This document shows, in pieces, positions 46,308-54,457 of a DNA stretch of 64,000 bases. This DNA is from Acinetobacter marinus (GTDB taxonomy: Bacteria > Pseudomonadota > Gammaproteobacteria > Pseudomonadales > Moraxellaceae): assembly GCF_900096915.1 (NCBI RefSeq), contig NZ_FMYK01000005.1, positions 62,001 through 126,000 of the forward strand, given 5' to 3'. The first letter of the stretch is position 1. Each line of letters begins with the position of its first letter. A program made the position numbers and the translations under genes. A model generated the notes under the pieces. That model saw only the letters and a program-made list of their open reading frames with translations. It was not told the DNA's origin and made no database searches.

Positions 46308-47669
46308 ATGAGCGATTCTTCATTTTTGCCAGATGACATCCACGATGAACCGAGCAGTGAACAATATAGTGCCTTAAAAAATTATATCTCCGAAGATATT
46401 CGACGCCTGATTCTGATCCTGATCATCGCAGGGTTGATCGGACTGGGCATCGGACACTTTATTCTGTTCATTGCACTTGGCTTAATGTTTTTCTTTGCGC
46501 TACAGTTTCGCTCCTTATATCTGGTCAATCAATGGATTAGCCAACATTCGCATGAAGCTCCACCCGAACTTTCTGGGGTGTGGGGTGCATTATTATTCAA
46601 CGTTTATCGGGCACAGCGCCGTGAACGCACGCTCCAAGCGGAAATGGTCGGACTGATTGATCGAGCACAATCCTCACTCATGGCACTTGAAGAAGCGGTG
46701 GTGCTGATCGATGAAGAACATTGTCTAGAATGGTGGAATCCAGCTTCCGAACGTCTGCTCGGTTTAAAATTGGGTGATCGTCGCCGTCAAGTGCTGACGA
46801 TTCTGCGTAATCCTGAATTTATTAAATATTTTAATCATGTTGAAGATCATCCCAATGGTCTGATTTTGCAATCGGCTTTCCAAGAAGGACGCTTTATCCA
46901 AGTCAAGCTCACTCGTTTTGGTTATGAAAGTCGTTTGCTGGTCGCCTATGATGTGACCCATATTCGCAAACTTGAGCAGATGCGTAAAGACTTTGTCGAT
47001 AATATCTCGCACGAACTGCGCACCCCGCTGACGGTACTCAGTGGCTATATCGAAACCTTGTCAGATAATGACGATATGCCACAGCGCTGGCGCCGTGCCT
47101 TTGATCAGATGCATCAACAAGCCCGCCGTATGAATGCGTTGGTCAATGACTTACTTCTTCTCTCTCGCCTTGAAAATGAATCTTCAAAAAGTAAAAATCA
47201 AATCGTCAATATGGCAGAGCTAATGAATCAGCTATTTGATGATGCACAAGGCTACAACACCGAATTTGGGCATTCTGTCCATCTCAATCTCGAAAGTCAC
47301 AATGACATCATCGGCTCGGATATAGAGCTTGCCAGTGCTTTTGGCAACTTGGTCACCAACGCCATCAAATACACCCCGAACAATGGCGACATCACCATCT
47401 CTTGGCAAGATCGTGGCGACGTGTCTATCTTCTCGGTGCAAGATACAGGGATCGGCATTAGCCCTGAGCATATTCCACGTTTGACTGAACGCTTCTATCG
47501 TGTCGATAGCGGTCGCAGTCGTGAAACTGGTGGTACAGGCTTAGGACTTGCCATCGTAAAACATGTCTTGGCGCAACATGAAGCCTATCTAGAAATCGAA
47601 TCCCAAGCGCAAATCGGTTCGATCTTTAAAGCCGTTTTCCCAAAGCAGCGATTACAACCCCCTGAATAG
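46308..47669 (+). CDS. phoR: Phosphate sensor kinase PhoR
   Basis: A 453-residue histidine kinase. Two close N-terminal membrane helices (residues about 35-70) are followed by a PAS-like domain (VVLIDEEHCLEWWNPASERL), the H-box FVDNISHELRTPLT, then N and G boxes (NLVTNAIKYTPNNG, DTGIGISPEHIPRL, GGTGLGLAIVKH). It lacks a large periplasmic domain, as PhoR does. It is in an operon with phoB. Confidence 0.95.
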   Translation: MSDSSFLPDDIHDEPSSEQYSALKNYISEDIRRLILILIIAGLIGLGIGHFILFIALGLMFFFALQFRSLYLVNQWISQHSHEAPPELSGVWGALLFNVYRAQRRERTLQAEMVGLIDRAQSSLMALEEAVVLIDEEHCLEWWNPASERLLGLKLGDRRRQVLTILRNPEFIKYFNHVEDHPNGLILQSAFQEGRFIQVKLTRFGYESRLLVAYDVTHIRKLEQMRKDFVDNISHELRTPLTVLSGYIETLSDNDDMPQRWRRAFDQMHQQARRMNALVNDLLLLSRLENESSKSKNQIVNMAELMNQLFDDAQGYNTEFGHSVHLNLESHNDIIGSDIELASAFGNLVTNAIKYTPNNGDITISWQDRGDVSIFSVQDTGIGISPEHIPRLTERFYRVDSGRSRETGGTGLGLAIVKHVLAQHEAYLEIESQAQIGSIFKAVFPKQRLQPPE

Positions 47670-47805
47670 ACAGTTATTTTCCTTCTGCCCAGCAGGAATC
47701 ATGCATCAGCACCTTGAAATTCGAGCGTCTGCCCTCACCTCAAAAAAATTGACTTTTTAACCGCAATCGATTTATTGCATTGAATTTGAGCACACAGAGA
47801 AGATT

Positions 47806-48141
47806 ATGAATTACCGCTGTCCAAAATGCCAAAGTACCAAAATTATGCCTGTGGCCTCCGCCGCTGGACCTCGTCCAAATATCCCAAAAAGTCTGCTGGT
47901 GCTTGTGCCAAGCATTTTGCTTTTAGTGGTGTTGGTATTGATTAGTATCGTGTTTTTGGTGATCGGTAAAGATGCGGGCATGATTCTACAAAGTGCCACC
48001 ATCATCGTCTTTCTGATCTGTCTGGTCTCAGGTGTGTTATTTTGGCGTGTCTTGCCTGATTTTAAAATCACCATGCAAAACTTTATGCAAGATCAAAAGC
48101 AGTGGAAATGCCGTCAATGTAATAACGAGTGGCAAAACTAG
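47806..48141 (+). CDS. Zinc-ribbon membrane protein of unknown function
   Basis: A 111-residue protein. An N-terminal CPKC (MNYRCPKCQS) and a C-terminal CRQC (KWKCRQCNNEWQN) could form one split zinc ribbon on the cytoplasmic side. They flank two strong membrane helices (residues about 28-55 and 60-80). Function unknown. It is 136 bp downstream of phoR. Confidence 0.75.
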   Translation: MNYRCPKCQSTKIMPVASAAGPRPNIPKSLLVLVPSILLLVVLVLISIVFLVIGKDAGMILQSATIIVFLICLVSGVLFWRVLPDFKITMQNFMQDQKQWKCRQCNNEWQN

Positions 48142-48228
48142 TTTTTTAAATGATGTTTCGCACTAAAATGTGGATAGCTGTTTGTGAATAAACATATTGT
48201 GTATAAATAAGAAGTTATCCACAGCTTT

Positions 48229-48852
48229 TTATGAATTTTCCACAATTGTCCGAAAGGTCAGATTAATCCGTGCATCTTGGACTTTCTTGGTCGGTGGGAG
48301 TCGATGTAGCCAGTGGCTTTGCGTGGTGTCTTTCATGATCAGTAAACTGCCGTGTGCCAAGAGTAATTCCACTTTTTCTTTTGTGGTTTTATGTTTAAAG
48401 CAAAATTTTCGTTCTGCGCCGAGCGTCAGTGAAGCGATTGCGCCATTTTTCTTGAGGTCAGTTTCGCCATCGCTATGCCACGCCATACCTTCTTCGCCTG
48501 TGTGGTACAGATTCAATAAACACGAATTAAAAGTTTCACCTGTGATGGCTTCGATGCGTTGCTTCAATGCCAACAATTCTTCTGTCCACGCCAAGGCATA
48601 ACGATTCACACCTGAATAGGTATATTCAAAGGCATGGTCGCCGTACCATGCGACTTTGCGCTTGGTAATCAGCCGTTTGCCGTAGATCACCGCTTCATCA
48701 TGTTTCCATTCGATCTGATTGAATAAACACTGGAAATAATGATCTGCTTCGGTTTCAGACATGATTTTGCCAAAGTACAGCACCGTGCCGTCATAGGGCA
48801 GATAATTCTTTGTAGAATCAATAACATCTTCAAACAGCGTCATGTTGCTCAT
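48229..48852 (-). CDS. AlkB-like 2-oxoglutarate/Fe(II) dioxygenase
   Basis: A 207-residue AlkB-family enzyme (closest to AlkB/ALKBH2-3 type). The iron site is the HxD in MAWHSDGETD and the distal histidine in SHWLHRLP; the oxoglutarate arginine is in RINLTFR. It is expected to reverse alkylation damage on DNA bases in the cytosol. ATG 48852 (MSNMTLFED) is preferred over an in-frame start at 48879. It is near an MGMT gene, also in alkylation repair. Confidence 0.9.
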   Translation of the reverse strand: MSNMTLFEDVIDSTKNYLPYDGTVLYFGKIMSETEADHYFQCLFNQIEWKHDEAVIYGKRLITKRKVAWYGDHAFEYTYSGVNRYALAWTEELLALKQRIEAITGETFNSCLLNLYHTGEEGMAWHSDGETDLKKNGAIASLTLGAERKFCFKHKTTKEKVELLLAHGSLLIMKDTTQSHWLHRLPPTKKVQDARINLTFRTIVENS

Positions 48853-49033
48853 GCTGTAACTCCATGTTGAGCGAAGCAAAATACATCATAACTGTTTTAA
48901 GAGTTAGGAGAGATATAACAAGTGACCATTGTCGTGTAGTGATGATTGACAAAGATACTGAAATCAGTGGTGAAGTCAGTACCTTTTCTCTAAGCTGTAT
49001 TAGGTAAATTTCAGGAAAACTAAGAAATCAGTT

Positions 49034-49321
49034 CTACTCATAGCTCTTTAAAAGTTGTTTCAGTTTTGCTGCCAACTCACCTTTTATCTCAGGATTCTGA
49101 CTTTGCTGTAGAATTAAAGGCAAAGCATCTAATAAATGTGGTGTTGGAACAATTAATGTCGTTGTGATTTCAGGTTCTTCAGAATCACCTCGTTCAATTA
49201 ACATCCCAAAATCTAATTTAGATACAATTGGCCCTAATGCGAATCTGAATAAATGATCACAATAAATAGTTTGATGATTTTCACTAATTTTTAAAATTGA
49301 TTCTTTATCTTTTTTAGACAT
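49034..49321 (-). CDS. Third gene of a toxin-antitoxin-like cassette
   Basis: 95 residues, not firmly recognised. The pattern IYCDHLFRFALGPIVSKLDFG followed later by LIVPTPHLLDALPLILQQ recalls DUF3467-type small proteins. Its start overlaps the upstream HTH gene by 8 bp, so they are translationally coupled. Its DNA is AT-rich like the other two cassette genes. Confidence 0.65.
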   Translation of the reverse strand: MSKKDKESILKISENHQTIYCDHLFRFALGPIVSKLDFGMLIERGDSEEPEITTTLIVPTPHLLDALPLILQQSQNPEIKGELAAKLKQLLKSYE

Positions 49322-49904
49322 TTTGAACTACCATTTTTTCTGAGGGATCGAAAATAAAATCTTTAAGAGAATGGGCTTTATTTTCCAACTGATTAACTAC
49401 TGGTTGAACATTAATTGTTTTAACAGTGCTTCTAGAATGAATTGGAACAGCTACAGAAATATATAAATCTTTAGCTCTATCACTTTTAATATCTTCTTCA
49501 ACTTCATCACATGTTTGTAGTTGCCAAATTAGAAAGTTACTAGATGAGGTTTTTTGTTCAACAACTCTAGGAAGAGATCTTAATTTCTTTTCCCAAGGCT
49601 GTAATTCAACAGTTTCGTAAGCTTTATGGAAACAAAGACGAAAATCATATTCTAATGCCACAGCAATATCGGTAATAGTTTTAACCGTAAGATTCTGTTC
49701 ACCAGAAAGGACTTTTGTTAAACGGCTAGGCTTCCATTTTAACTTCTTAGCAAGTTTGGCACGAGAAAGATGTTCATGAGCTATTAATGCGCATAAGTCA
49801 TTAGCAATAGCTCCTTTTTTGACTTCAACAGGATCAACATCAGAGAAATCAAAAAAATCAAAATCGCCAATGTCATCGAAACTATTGGTAATTTTTGTAG
49901 TCAT
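49314..49904 (-). CDS. XRE-type HTH protein, probable antitoxin
   Basis: A 196-residue protein. An acidic N-terminus (DDIGDFDFFDFSDVD) is followed by a helix-turn-helix (LSRAKLAKKLKWKPSRLTKVLSG, residues about 46-70) as in HigA/XRE repressors. The C-terminal 100 residues are of unknown fold. It lies 8 bp downstream of the putative toxin and overlaps the third gene. The order toxin-then-antitoxin is that of higBA systems. It probably binds the palindromes at 50394-50414. Confidence 0.75.
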   Translation of the reverse strand: MTTKITNSFDDIGDFDFFDFSDVDPVEVKKGAIANDLCALIAHEHLSRAKLAKKLKWKPSRLTKVLSGEQNLTVKTITDIAVALEYDFRLCFHKAYETVELQPWEKKLRSLPRVVEQKTSSSNFLIWQLQTCDEVEEDIKSDRAKDLYISVAVPIHSRSTVKTINVQPVVNQLENKAHSLKDFIFDPSEKMVVQNV

Positions 49905-49912
49905 ATTAACCT

Positions 49913-50389
49913 CTAGGGATTATCTTCAGATTTAGCTACTGCTTCCGCAAGTTTTTGAAGTTTATTTTCTTCAGAAGAAGATAGCTTATCTTGTCGCTTT
50001 TCCCATAAATGTAATAAAGCAATACGTTTATCTGAAAGGTAAATAAAATATAAACGCAAATCGCCTTGGCGAATTCGCCATATTTTATCTACTACATGTC
50101 CCCCTTTTTGATTTGTATAAGAGTATTCACATGCTTGATGTAAGAGATCTCCATGATACATATCAACTAGAGGAGTTCCAGATTCACATTTTTGACCTAA
50201 AGTCCAAAACAAAGTTCGGGCTTTACTTTTCTCACTAGCAGGTAATTCCTTTATATCATCATGAAAATTACTTTCAGGATGTTCATCAGAAAAACACTTA
50301 AAAATTTTCCATGATAAAGGAGTAACATTAAAAAGCTTTATTGGTCCAGGATGACCTGAAAACTCTAATGGAGCCAGTTTGATTGTCAT
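49913..50389 (-). CDS. RelE/HigB-like protein, probable toxin
   Basis: 158 residues. The C-terminal half has the strand pattern and basic residues of Gp49/HigB-type RelE-fold toxins (KIWRIRQGDLRLYFIYL, IALLHLWEKRQDKL). Such toxins cleave mRNA on the ribosome. The N-terminal 60 residues are an extra segment not seen in short HigB proteins. It is the first gene of the cassette, with the operator directly at its 5' end. Assignment is from pattern, not from a search. Confidence 0.65.
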   Translation of the reverse strand: MTIKLAPLEFSGHPGPIKLFNVTPLSWKIFKCFSDEHPESNFHDDIKELPASEKSKARTLFWTLGQKCESGTPLVDMYHGDLLHQACEYSYTNQKGGHVVDKIWRIRQGDLRLYFIYLSDKRIALLHLWEKRQDKLSSSEENKLQKLAEAVAKSEDNP

Positions 50390-50393
50390 GATA

Positions 50394-50414
50394 TTAACTT
50401 ATAAGTTAACTTAT
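50394..50414. promoter_or_regulatory. Overlapping palindromes, operator of the TA-like cassette
   Basis: TTAACTTATAAGTTAA (50394-50409) is a perfect 16-bp palindrome. ATAAGTTAACTTAT (50401-50414) is a second, overlapping 14-bp palindrome, giving two direct TTAACTTAT copies 12 bp apart. They cover the expected transcription start. Confidence 0.7.
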
Positions 50415-50415
50415 G

Positions 50416-50444
50416 CCTATAGTTTTATATGAGCAAAGTGTAAA
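50416..50444 (-). promoter_or_regulatory. Promoter of the TA-like cassette
   Basis: The -35 box TTTACA (50439-50444), a 17-base spacer and the -10 box TATAGG (50416-50421). It ends directly beside the palindromic operator, fitting autorepression. Confidence 0.6.
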
Positions 50445-50655
50445 AAAGAATACATACTGTAAATTAACTTAATTCAAATTTAAAGCCCTCATCTTTTAAA
50501 AACTATATACTCTTCACATAAAATCTCATCTACGAAATGTATGTGTTAGAACTTAGAACATACCACATACTCTGCAGCTGACATACCCAACCATATCAGC
50601 AACAGGCTTATACCTGATAGAGTTTAATTTATCATGCACTTTTCAACATCCTTGA

Positions 50656-51498
50656 TCAAGAAGCATGCTTTTGCACTCCTTCCCAACCGATCAACACCGT
50701 TTTACGATCTGTCCCCCAACGATAACCGCCCAATCCGCCCGTAGATTGAATCACCCGATGACACGGAATCAACACCGCCACAGGATTACGCCCAATCGCT
50801 GAACCGACCGCACGCACTGCCTTGTCTTGCGCAATATCATGCGCAATCTCGCCATAACTCACCACTTCGCCCATCGGAATTTTGAGCAAACTCGACCAGA
50901 CTTTCAGCTGGAAATCCGTGCCTTTCAGATGCAGTTTAATCTGCTCAATTGACCGATTTTCATGCTTAAAAATCGCTAAGGCTTGCCCATGAAACTCTGT
51001 TGCTTGCTCCACAAACTGTGCGTTGGGAAATTGCGCAATGAACTGTTGTAGTGCATTCTCTCGATCTTGAATAAAGGTTAAATGACAAATGCCTTTTGCT
51101 GTTGACCCGATCAGCACCTCGCCAAACAAAGTCTGGGCAAATTGATAGGCGATGTCCAAGTGTTTCCCACCATGTTTATACTCCGCAGGAGTCATGCCTT
51201 CGATCTGCACAAATAAATCATGCAGACGACTTGGACTTGATAGACCAGTCGCATACGCCGTATCCAATACCGACTGCGCATTGTCCTGACGCAGTTGGCT
51301 TTTGGCATAATCCAAACTGAGATACTGCAAAAATCGTTTTGGACTGGTGCCGACCCACTCGCTAAACTCCCGCTGAAAATGCGCAGGACTGAGATGGACT
51401 TGCTCGGCGATTTGCTCAAGTGATGGTTGTGCTTGAACATTGGCTTGGATATAGGCGATGGCTTTTGCCATACGTGCATAATGTGGTGTGTCTGACAT
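50656..51498 (-). CDS. AraC-HTH/MGMT fusion, O6-methylguanine-DNA methyltransferase
   Basis: 280 residues. An N-terminal AraC-type domain (EQIAEQVHLSPAHFQREFSEWVGTSP in outline, then DTAYATGLSSPSRLHDLF) is joined to a methyltransferase domain. The latter has the acceptor cysteine in IPCHRVIQ and the loop GLGGYRWG. It resembles the C-terminal two-thirds of Ada and lacks the zinc Cys4 sensor domain. It repairs O6-alkylguanine by suicide transfer and may also regulate transcription. It is divergent from the sulfatase gene. Confidence 0.92.
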   Translation of the reverse strand: MSDTPHYARMAKAIAYIQANVQAQPSLEQIAEQVHLSPAHFQREFSEWVGTSPKRFLQYLSLDYAKSQLRQDNAQSVLDTAYATGLSSPSRLHDLFVQIEGMTPAEYKHGGKHLDIAYQFAQTLFGEVLIGSTAKGICHLTFIQDRENALQQFIAQFPNAQFVEQATEFHGQALAIFKHENRSIEQIKLHLKGTDFQLKVWSSLLKIPMGEVVSYGEIAHDIAQDKAVRAVGSAIGRNPVAVLIPCHRVIQSTGGLGGYRWGTDRKTVLIGWEGVQKHAS

Positions 51499-51736
51499 GA
51501 TATTTAATCTCTGACATTTTGAATTAGCTTAGCAACTTGCCCAGTTTGATGAAATCCAGATCATGCGCATTTCATCATATTCGATTTTTGCACTTGTGAA
51601 CTGGCAAGAGTTCAATTCATTTACACGATCCATCTGCTTTATCCATTTCATTGATTTGTTTTGAAGTTTTAATTATTTCTCAAGCTGAGCCGACTTTTCT
51701 ATGCTTGCCAGACCATAAATTATAGGTCAAAGCACA

Positions 51737-53410
51737 ATGTATAAAAAAACGTTATTTCTCAGCGTATCCATCGCTTTTTTCAGTCTGGGATTATCAGCAT
51801 GTAATGATGATGACAACAAAGATAACGATCAGCACACCGAAGCCAAGTCGCAACCGAATGTGCTATTTATCATGGCGGATGATTTAGGCTATTCCGACAT
51901 TGGCGCCTTTGGTAGTGAAATCAGCACGCCGAATTTAGATGCACTTGCCAATGCAGGGCGTTTGTTGACAGATTATCATACCGCACCGACCTGCTCGCCA
52001 ACACGATCGCAATTACTCTCAGGAACAGATCACCATCAAGCGGGTATTGGCTCAATGGCAGAGTTATTGCCTGCACATTTACAGGGTCAACCAGGCTATG
52101 AGGGTTATCTCAACGAGCGTTCGTTATCGCTTGCCGAAGTCTTAAAAGACAATGGCTACCATACCTATATCAGTGGCAAGTGGCATCTCGGCTTAACCCC
52201 TGAAACCAATGCCAAAGCGCGTGGTTTTGAGCGCTCATTTACCTTATTACAAGGATATGACTTGCACTTTAAGCATACGCCTGAAGGCTATGCACGCAAT
52301 GCCACCTATACCGAAGATGGTGTGCAGGTGCCAGTTTCTGATTTACCCGATGACTTTTTCTCAACTGATTATTATACCGACAAACTCATCGGCTTCTTAG
52401 AAAGCAATAAAGCATCAAAGCAACCTTTCTTCGCCTATGCTGCCTACACCGCTCCGCATTGGCCAATCCAAGCACCAAGTAGCTATCGTGAGAAATACAA
52501 AGGTGTCTATGATGTCGGCTATGATGTGATTCGTAACGCACGGATCGCCAAGCAAAAACAATTGGGCGTCATTCCTGCCAATTTCACACCTGCTACGCCT
52601 TTAGATACGGCGACCTCATTACCGAATAATGGTCAATGGGATGAACTGACGACTGCGCAAAAAACTGATGAAGCACGTCGCATGGAGATCTACGCAGGCA
52701 TGGTGGAAAATCTCGACCACAATATCGGGCGTTTGATTCATTATCTCAAAGAAACAGGTCAATACGACAATACTTTGATTTTCTTTGTTTCCGATAATGG
52801 TGCAGAAGGCAATCATCGTGCATTACCTGCTGGCGCTTTTGACAATAGCTATGCCAATCTAGGTACAGATCAATCCTATTACACCATCGGACCACGTTGG
52901 GGCGAAGTCAGTGCAGCACCCTTTCACCTTTGGAAAGGCACCGCAGGCGAAGGCGGCACGACCGCACCTGCCATCGTCAAACTTCCCAAGCAACAATCCG
53001 CCGAAACCGCACACCATGGCTTTGCTTCGGTACTCGATGTACTACCAACCGTATTGGACTATGCCGATATTGACCTGCCAAAAGACCAATACAATGGTCG
53101 TGTGATCAATAATCCAAGTGGTTACTCATGGCGTAATGTTTTGGAAAATCGAGCAACCACGATTCGCCCTGACAATTTTAGCGTTGCTGATGAACTGCAC
53201 GGCTTTAAATATGCCAAACAAGGCGACTGGAAAATTGCCTATCAAGCCAATAGCAAGCTCGGTACAGGCGCATGGGAACTCTACAATCTCAAAGCAGATC
53301 GTGGCGAAACGCAAAACCTAGCCGAAATATATCCGAACAAAGTGCAAGAACTCCTCAATATTTATCAAAAATACACTGAGGACAATGGTGTACAGGAATA
53401 CGTGCAATAA
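51737..53410 (+). CDS. Lipoprotein arylsulfatase
   Basis: 557 residues. The lipoprotein signal (LFLSVSIAFFSLGLSAC; lipobox LSAC) is followed by an Asp-rich linker and a type I sulfatase domain. Metal-binding LFIMADDLGYSDIG and the formylglycine motif CSPTRSQLLSG are present, so the cysteine must be oxidised to formylglycine. ISGKWHLGL and FVSDNGAEG complete the active site. It acts outside the cytoplasm, probably releasing sulfate from aryl or alkyl esters for sulfur supply. Its stop codon overlaps the start of the FGE gene (TAATG). Confidence 0.95.
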   Translation: MYKKTLFLSVSIAFFSLGLSACNDDDNKDNDQHTEAKSQPNVLFIMADDLGYSDIGAFGSEISTPNLDALANAGRLLTDYHTAPTCSPTRSQLLSGTDHHQAGIGSMAELLPAHLQGQPGYEGYLNERSLSLAEVLKDNGYHTYISGKWHLGLTPETNAKARGFERSFTLLQGYDLHFKHTPEGYARNATYTEDGVQVPVSDLPDDFFSTDYYTDKLIGFLESNKASKQPFFAYAAYTAPHWPIQAPSSYREKYKGVYDVGYDVIRNARIAKQKQLGVIPANFTPATPLDTATSLPNNGQWDELTTAQKTDEARRMEIYAGMVENLDHNIGRLIHYLKETGQYDNTLIFFVSDNGAEGNHRALPAGAFDNSYANLGTDQSYYTIGPRWGEVSAAPFHLWKGTAGEGGTTAPAIVKLPKQQSAETAHHGFASVLDVLPTVLDYADIDLPKDQYNGRVINNPSGYSWRNVLENRATTIRPDNFSVADELHGFKYAKQGDWKIAYQANSKLGTGAWELYNLKADRGETQNLAEIYPNKVQELLNIYQKYTEDNGVQEYVQ

Positions 53411-54441
53411 TGAACACTCGCTTTTTTACCATTTCTGCGCTATCACTCAGCTTGCTTTATGCAGGCTGTGGTGCTCAACAACAGCACACCAACGTACAAT
53501 CAACAGCGTTAAAACTCGGTTCGCTGAGCAGTTGCCAGCAATATTCAGGACTGCCTGCGCAATGGCAAAAGCAGAAAATCGCAGGCATGCGATGGATTCC
53601 CAAGGGAGAATTTCAACTCGGCTCTGACCTTGCCTATCAAGATGAACTGAATTTTGGCGAAAAGACACGGCACAGTGGTGGCTATTGGATCGATCAAACC
53701 GAAGTGACGGTTGCACAATTTCGTAGTTTTATCGAGGCTACAGGCTATGTCACCGATGCCGAAAAGCAACAGCAAGCAGCGGTTTTTGCACCACAATCTA
53801 CTGAAAGCGCAGTGCAACCGAATCAATCCACACAACCATCACAACCGACATCGCAATGGTGGCAACTCAGATCAGGTTATACATGGAAAACCCCAAATGG
53901 GTTAAATGGCAAAGCGCCAAAGCCAAGTGAAGCTGTGCGTTACATCAGCAAAAATGATGCAGAACACTATGCTGTCTGGCTTGGGCATGACTTACCCACT
54001 GAGTTGGAGTGGGAATATGCTGCCAAAGCAGGCGATCGCCAAGACACGCCAATGCACCAAGAACCGAAAAACCATCATGAACAGCCTCAAGCGAATTACT
54101 GGCAAGGTGAGTTTCCTTATCAAAACAGCAAGCTTGATCACTTTGAAGGTGTTGCGCCTGTTGGTTGTTTTCCAGCCAACGCCTTTGGGCTATATGACAT
54201 GATTGGCAATGTCTGGGAGTGGACTAGCTCGCCGTATCATGGTGCGCATGATCAGCACATGGGGGATTATCAATCTCTACGTCAACTGAAAACGCAAGTG
54301 ACGCCTTATGTGATCAAAGGTGGATCATTTTTATGTGCCAATAATTTTTGTGCACGTTTTCGTAGCAGTAGTCGTTATCCGCAAGAGTTTGATCTGGCGG
54401 CGACGCATGTTGGATTTCGTACAGTCTATCGAGGGGATTGA
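53410..54441 (+). CDS. Lipoprotein formylglycine-generating enzyme (FGE/SUMF1 family)
   Basis: 343 residues. The lipoprotein signal has the lipobox YAGC at residues about 17-20. The FGE-sulfatase fold is shown by GMRWIPKGEFQLGSD, GYWIDQTEVTVAQFRSFI, LPTELEWEYAAKAG, YDMIGNVWEWTSS and GGSFLCANNFCARFRSS. The last has the paired cysteines that bind copper in true FGE, so catalysis looks possible. A Gln/Ser/Pro insert lies at about residues 122-150. It overlaps the sulfatase gene by one base and presumably matures it after or during export. Paralogues without sulfatase function exist, but the context favours FGE. Confidence 0.88.
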   Translation: MNTRFFTISALSLSLLYAGCGAQQQHTNVQSTALKLGSLSSCQQYSGLPAQWQKQKIAGMRWIPKGEFQLGSDLAYQDELNFGEKTRHSGGYWIDQTEVTVAQFRSFIEATGYVTDAEKQQQAAVFAPQSTESAVQPNQSTQPSQPTSQWWQLRSGYTWKTPNGLNGKAPKPSEAVRYISKNDAEHYAVWLGHDLPTELEWEYAAKAGDRQDTPMHQEPKNHHEQPQANYWQGEFPYQNSKLDHFEGVAPVGCFPANAFGLYDMIGNVWEWTSSPYHGAHDQHMGDYQSLRQLKTQVTPYVIKGGSFLCANNFCARFRSSSRYPQEFDLAATHVGFRTVYRGD

Positions 54442-54457
54442 TTGCTATTGCTCGGGC

